Assembly (NCBI RefSeq): GCF_009733925.1 | Contig: NZ_WOEI01000013.1 | Span: forward strand, 1-43,677 | Source: Streptobacillus canis | Lineage (GTDB): Bacteria; Fusobacteriota; Fusobacteriia; Fusobacteriales; Leptotrichiaceae | Direction of reading: 5' to 3' | Length of the DNA stretch: 43,677 nucleotides | Part shown: positions 41,945-43,677 of the stretch, piece by piece | Numbering within the stretch: position 1 is the first letter of the stretch | Layout of the letters: each line of letters opens with the position of its first letter | Made by a program: the position numbers and the translations under genes | Notes under the pieces: generated by a model | Told to the model about the DNA's origin: nothing | Seen by the model: only the letters and a program-made list of their open reading frames with translations | Database searches by the model: none

Positions 41945-43432
41945 ATGAAGTATTTAATAGGAATAGATGTTGGGACATCATCAACTAAAACAGTTCTATA
42001 TAATGAGAATTTAAAAGAAGTATTTGTTTCAAATTATGAATATCCACTATATCAACCGCAAAATGGATGGGCGGAACAAGATCCAAATGATTGGAAAAAA
42101 GCTTTAATATATACAATTAAAGATATAGTTAATAACTCTAAAGTTGATGTAAATAATATTGTAGGAATAGGACTTACTGGGCAAATGCATGGATTAGTTA
42201 TGTTAGATTCTAATTATGATGTTATTCGTCCTTCTATAATTTGGGCAGATCAAAGAACAAGTTTAGAATGTATAGAGATAACAAATAAAGTTGGTGCAGA
42301 AAAACTAATAGAAATAACAGCAAATCCTGCTTTACCAGGTTTTACAGCTTCTAAGATAATGTGGATAAAAAATAATGAAATTGAAAATTATAATAAATGT
42401 AAGAAAATATTGTTACCAAAAGATTATATTAGATTTATAATGAGTGATGTATTTGCAACAGATGTTAGTGATGCAAGTGGAATGCAATTACTTGATGTAC
42501 CAAATAGAAGATGGTCGAATGAAATTTTGGAAATTTTAGATATTGATATAGATTTACTAGCAGATGTTTACGAGTCGAATGAAATTGTTGCATATACCAG
42601 TAAAAAGTTTTTTGAATTAACAGGATTAAAAGAAGGAATTCCAATTATTGCAGGTGCTGGGGATAATGCAGCAGCTGCAGTAGGAATGGGTGTAATAAAA
42701 GAAAATGAAGCATTTACAACTATAGGAACAAGTGGTGTAGTATTTGCTCCTATAAATACACCTATAATTGATAAAAAAGGTAGAGTACATACTTTTTGTG
42801 CAGCTATTCCAAATACTTGGCATGTAATGGGAGTTACACAAGCGGCTGGATTATCTTTAAGTTATATGAGAAATTTATTTTTTGGAAATAAAGATTTTTC
42901 AGAAATAACCTCAAATTTAGATAAAATTGAAATTGGAGCAGATAAGTTAATATATTTACCATATTTAATGGGTGAAAGAACACCGCATTTGGATTCTGAA
43001 TGTAGAGGAGTATATTTTGGAATATCAGCCAAACATGATAAAAATCATTTTGTTAGATCGACTATAGAAGGAATTAGTTATTCTTTGAAAAATTGTTTAG
43101 ATGTAATTGAAGAAATGGGAATAAAAGTAGATGAAATGAAACTTACAGGTGGAGGATCAAAAAATAAAATATGGTCTAAAATGTTAGCAGATATTTTTAA
43201 TAAAAATATATTGATTGCAAATAATAGTGGAACTACTTTAGGTGTAGCTCTATTAGTTGCGGATAAATTAGAATTAATCAGTTTAAATGATTATTTTGAA
43301 AAAAATAACAGTCAAATTGAAAAATTTATTCCAAATAAAATGAATTATGATAAATATATGAAAGTTTATCAAATATATAATGAATTATATATTAGTTTAA
43401 AAGAACAATTTAAAAAATTATCGCAATTGTAA
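41945..43432 (+). CDS. xylB: xylulokinase
   Basis: This 495-residue FGGY kinase phosphorylates xylulose to xylulose 5-phosphate. The N-terminal phosphate-binding loop [27 protein letters not shown] and WADQRT are complete. The second domain has [23 protein letters not shown] and [17 protein letters not shown] (adenine site). Its gene starts nine bases after the xylA stop codon, with GAGG ahead. It completes the route from imported xyloside to the pentose phosphate pathway. A terminator-like hairpin follows after 18 bases. Confidence 0.95.
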   Translation: MKYLIGIDVGTSSTKTVLYNENLKEVFVSNYEYPLYQPQNGWAEQDPNDWKKALIYTIKDIVNNSKVDVNNIVGIGLTGQMHGLVMLDSNYDVIRPSIIWADQRTSLECIEITNKVGAEKLIEITANPALPGFTASKIMWIKNNEIENYNKCKKILLPKDYIRFIMSDVFATDVSDASGMQLLDVPNRRWSNEILEILDIDIDLLADVYESNEIVAYTSKKFFELTGLKEGIPIIAGAGDNAAAAVGMGVIKENEAFTTIGTSGVVFAPINTPIIDKKGRVHTFCAAIPNTWHVMGVTQAAGLSLSYMRNLFFGNKDFSEITSNLDKIEIGADKLIYLPYLMGERTPHLDSECRGVYFGISAKHDKNHFVRSTIEGISYSLKNCLDVIEEMGIKVDEMKLTGGGSKNKIWSKMLADIFNKNILIANNSGTTLGVALLVADKLELISLNDYFEKNNSQIEKFIPNKMNYDKYMKVYQIYNELYISLKEQFKKLSQL

Positions 43433-43450
43433 AATTCCTCTAAATATAGG

Positions 43451-43481
43451 AAACACTCGTATATTAAATGCGAGTGTTTTT
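43451..43481 (+). terminator. hairpin after xylB
   Basis: AAACACTCG (43451-43459) pairs perfectly with CGAGTGTTT (43471-43479), loop of 11 bases, then a short T run and TACAAAAA. The next gene begins 28 bases later with no clear promoter between, so partial read-through is likely. Confidence 0.7.
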
Positions 43482-43508
43482 ACAAAAATAAATCTTAGGA
43501 GAAAAATA

Positions 43509-43677
43509 ATGGCAGAAGTAATATTAAAGAATGTAGAAAAACAATATCCGAATGGATTTAAAGCAGTACATGGAATAAACCTAGAAATAAAAGATGGAGA
43601 ATTCATGGTATTTGTAGGACCATCAGGATGTGCAAAATCAACAACACTAAGAATGATAGCAGGATTAGAAGACATAA
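43509..43677 (+). CDS. ABC transporter ATPase, MsmK/UgpC/MalK type (partial)
   Basis: The first 56 codons of a sugar-transporter ATPase, running off the window end. [15 protein letters not shown] and [23 protein letters not shown], then [12 protein letters not shown], are typical of MsmK/UgpC, which energise MalFG-type permeases. The Walker A reads GPSGCAKST: an Ala replaces the Gly before the catalytic Lys (GCA instead of GGA). The start has AGGAG ahead. It is the likely energy source for the xyloside transporter at 35459-38413, and possibly for other sugar importers, as MsmK does. Confidence 0.88.
   Translation, partial: MAEVILKNVEKQYPNGFKAVHGINLEIKDGEFMVFVGPSGCAKSTTLRMIAGLEDI

Noticed and set aside
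1..43677. CRISPR arrays, tRNA or rRNA genes
   Set aside because: No regularly spaced repeats and no tRNA- or rRNA-like conserved stretches were seen by reading both strands.

Overview
The window looks like chromosomal DNA from a Fusobacteriota species, most likely Leptotrichiaceae (Streptobacillus/Sneathia/Leptotrichia type). The reasons are the very low GC, codons ending almost always in A or T, Gram-negative outer-membrane barrels and an autotransporter next to Firmicute-like sugar operons, and remnants of a two-partner-secretion locus. The genus is an inference. I saw no rRNA, tRNA or CRISPR array.

1-2446 is decaying accessory DNA: two short coding remnants, one intact immunity-like ORF, a broken SMI1/KNR4 immunity gene and a frameshifted FhaC/ShlB-type transporter, closed by a strong terminator. 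2491-11379 is a surface operon with one good promoter and three genes: a large barrel-like outer-membrane protein, a lipid-anchored subtilisin autotransporter (NalP/SphB1 type) and a barrel protein split by a ~300-residue coiled coil. This is the best candidate for an undescribed system. 11378-11850 holds end fragments of the IS3-family element found complete at 26992-28459, around a 51-residue coiled-coil ORF. 11880-15490 has an ABC exporter pair and a cinA gene whose C-terminal amidase motif is lost.

15531-21668 is a PTS operon: a PRD/EIIB/EIIA activator, separate EIIA, EIIB and EIIC, a MalY/PatB-like C-S lyase and an M42 aminopeptidase, resembling the E. coli frv/fry arrangements. 21669-23781 is mostly degenerate: an AlbA_2/Schlafen-type pseudogene, one unknown helical ORF and an orphan signal peptide. 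23782-26962 is a fructose locus with a divergent DeoR regulator, fruK and a fruA lacking the EIIA domain. The complete IS lies in the loop of this locus's terminator hairpin.

28488-34260 is a LacI-regulated nucleoside/ribose operon: ribokinase, an AbgT-family carrier, a nucleoside hydrolase, a DcuC-family carrier and the regulator. 34322 to the end is an alpha-xyloside operon: a LacI-type regulator, binding protein, two permeases, a GH31 alpha-xylosidase, xylose isomerase and xylulokinase. After a hairpin comes the start of an MsmK/UgpC-like ATPase, cut by the window edge. Together the right half takes up xylosides, frees xylose and passes it to the pentose phosphate pathway as xylulose 5-phosphate.
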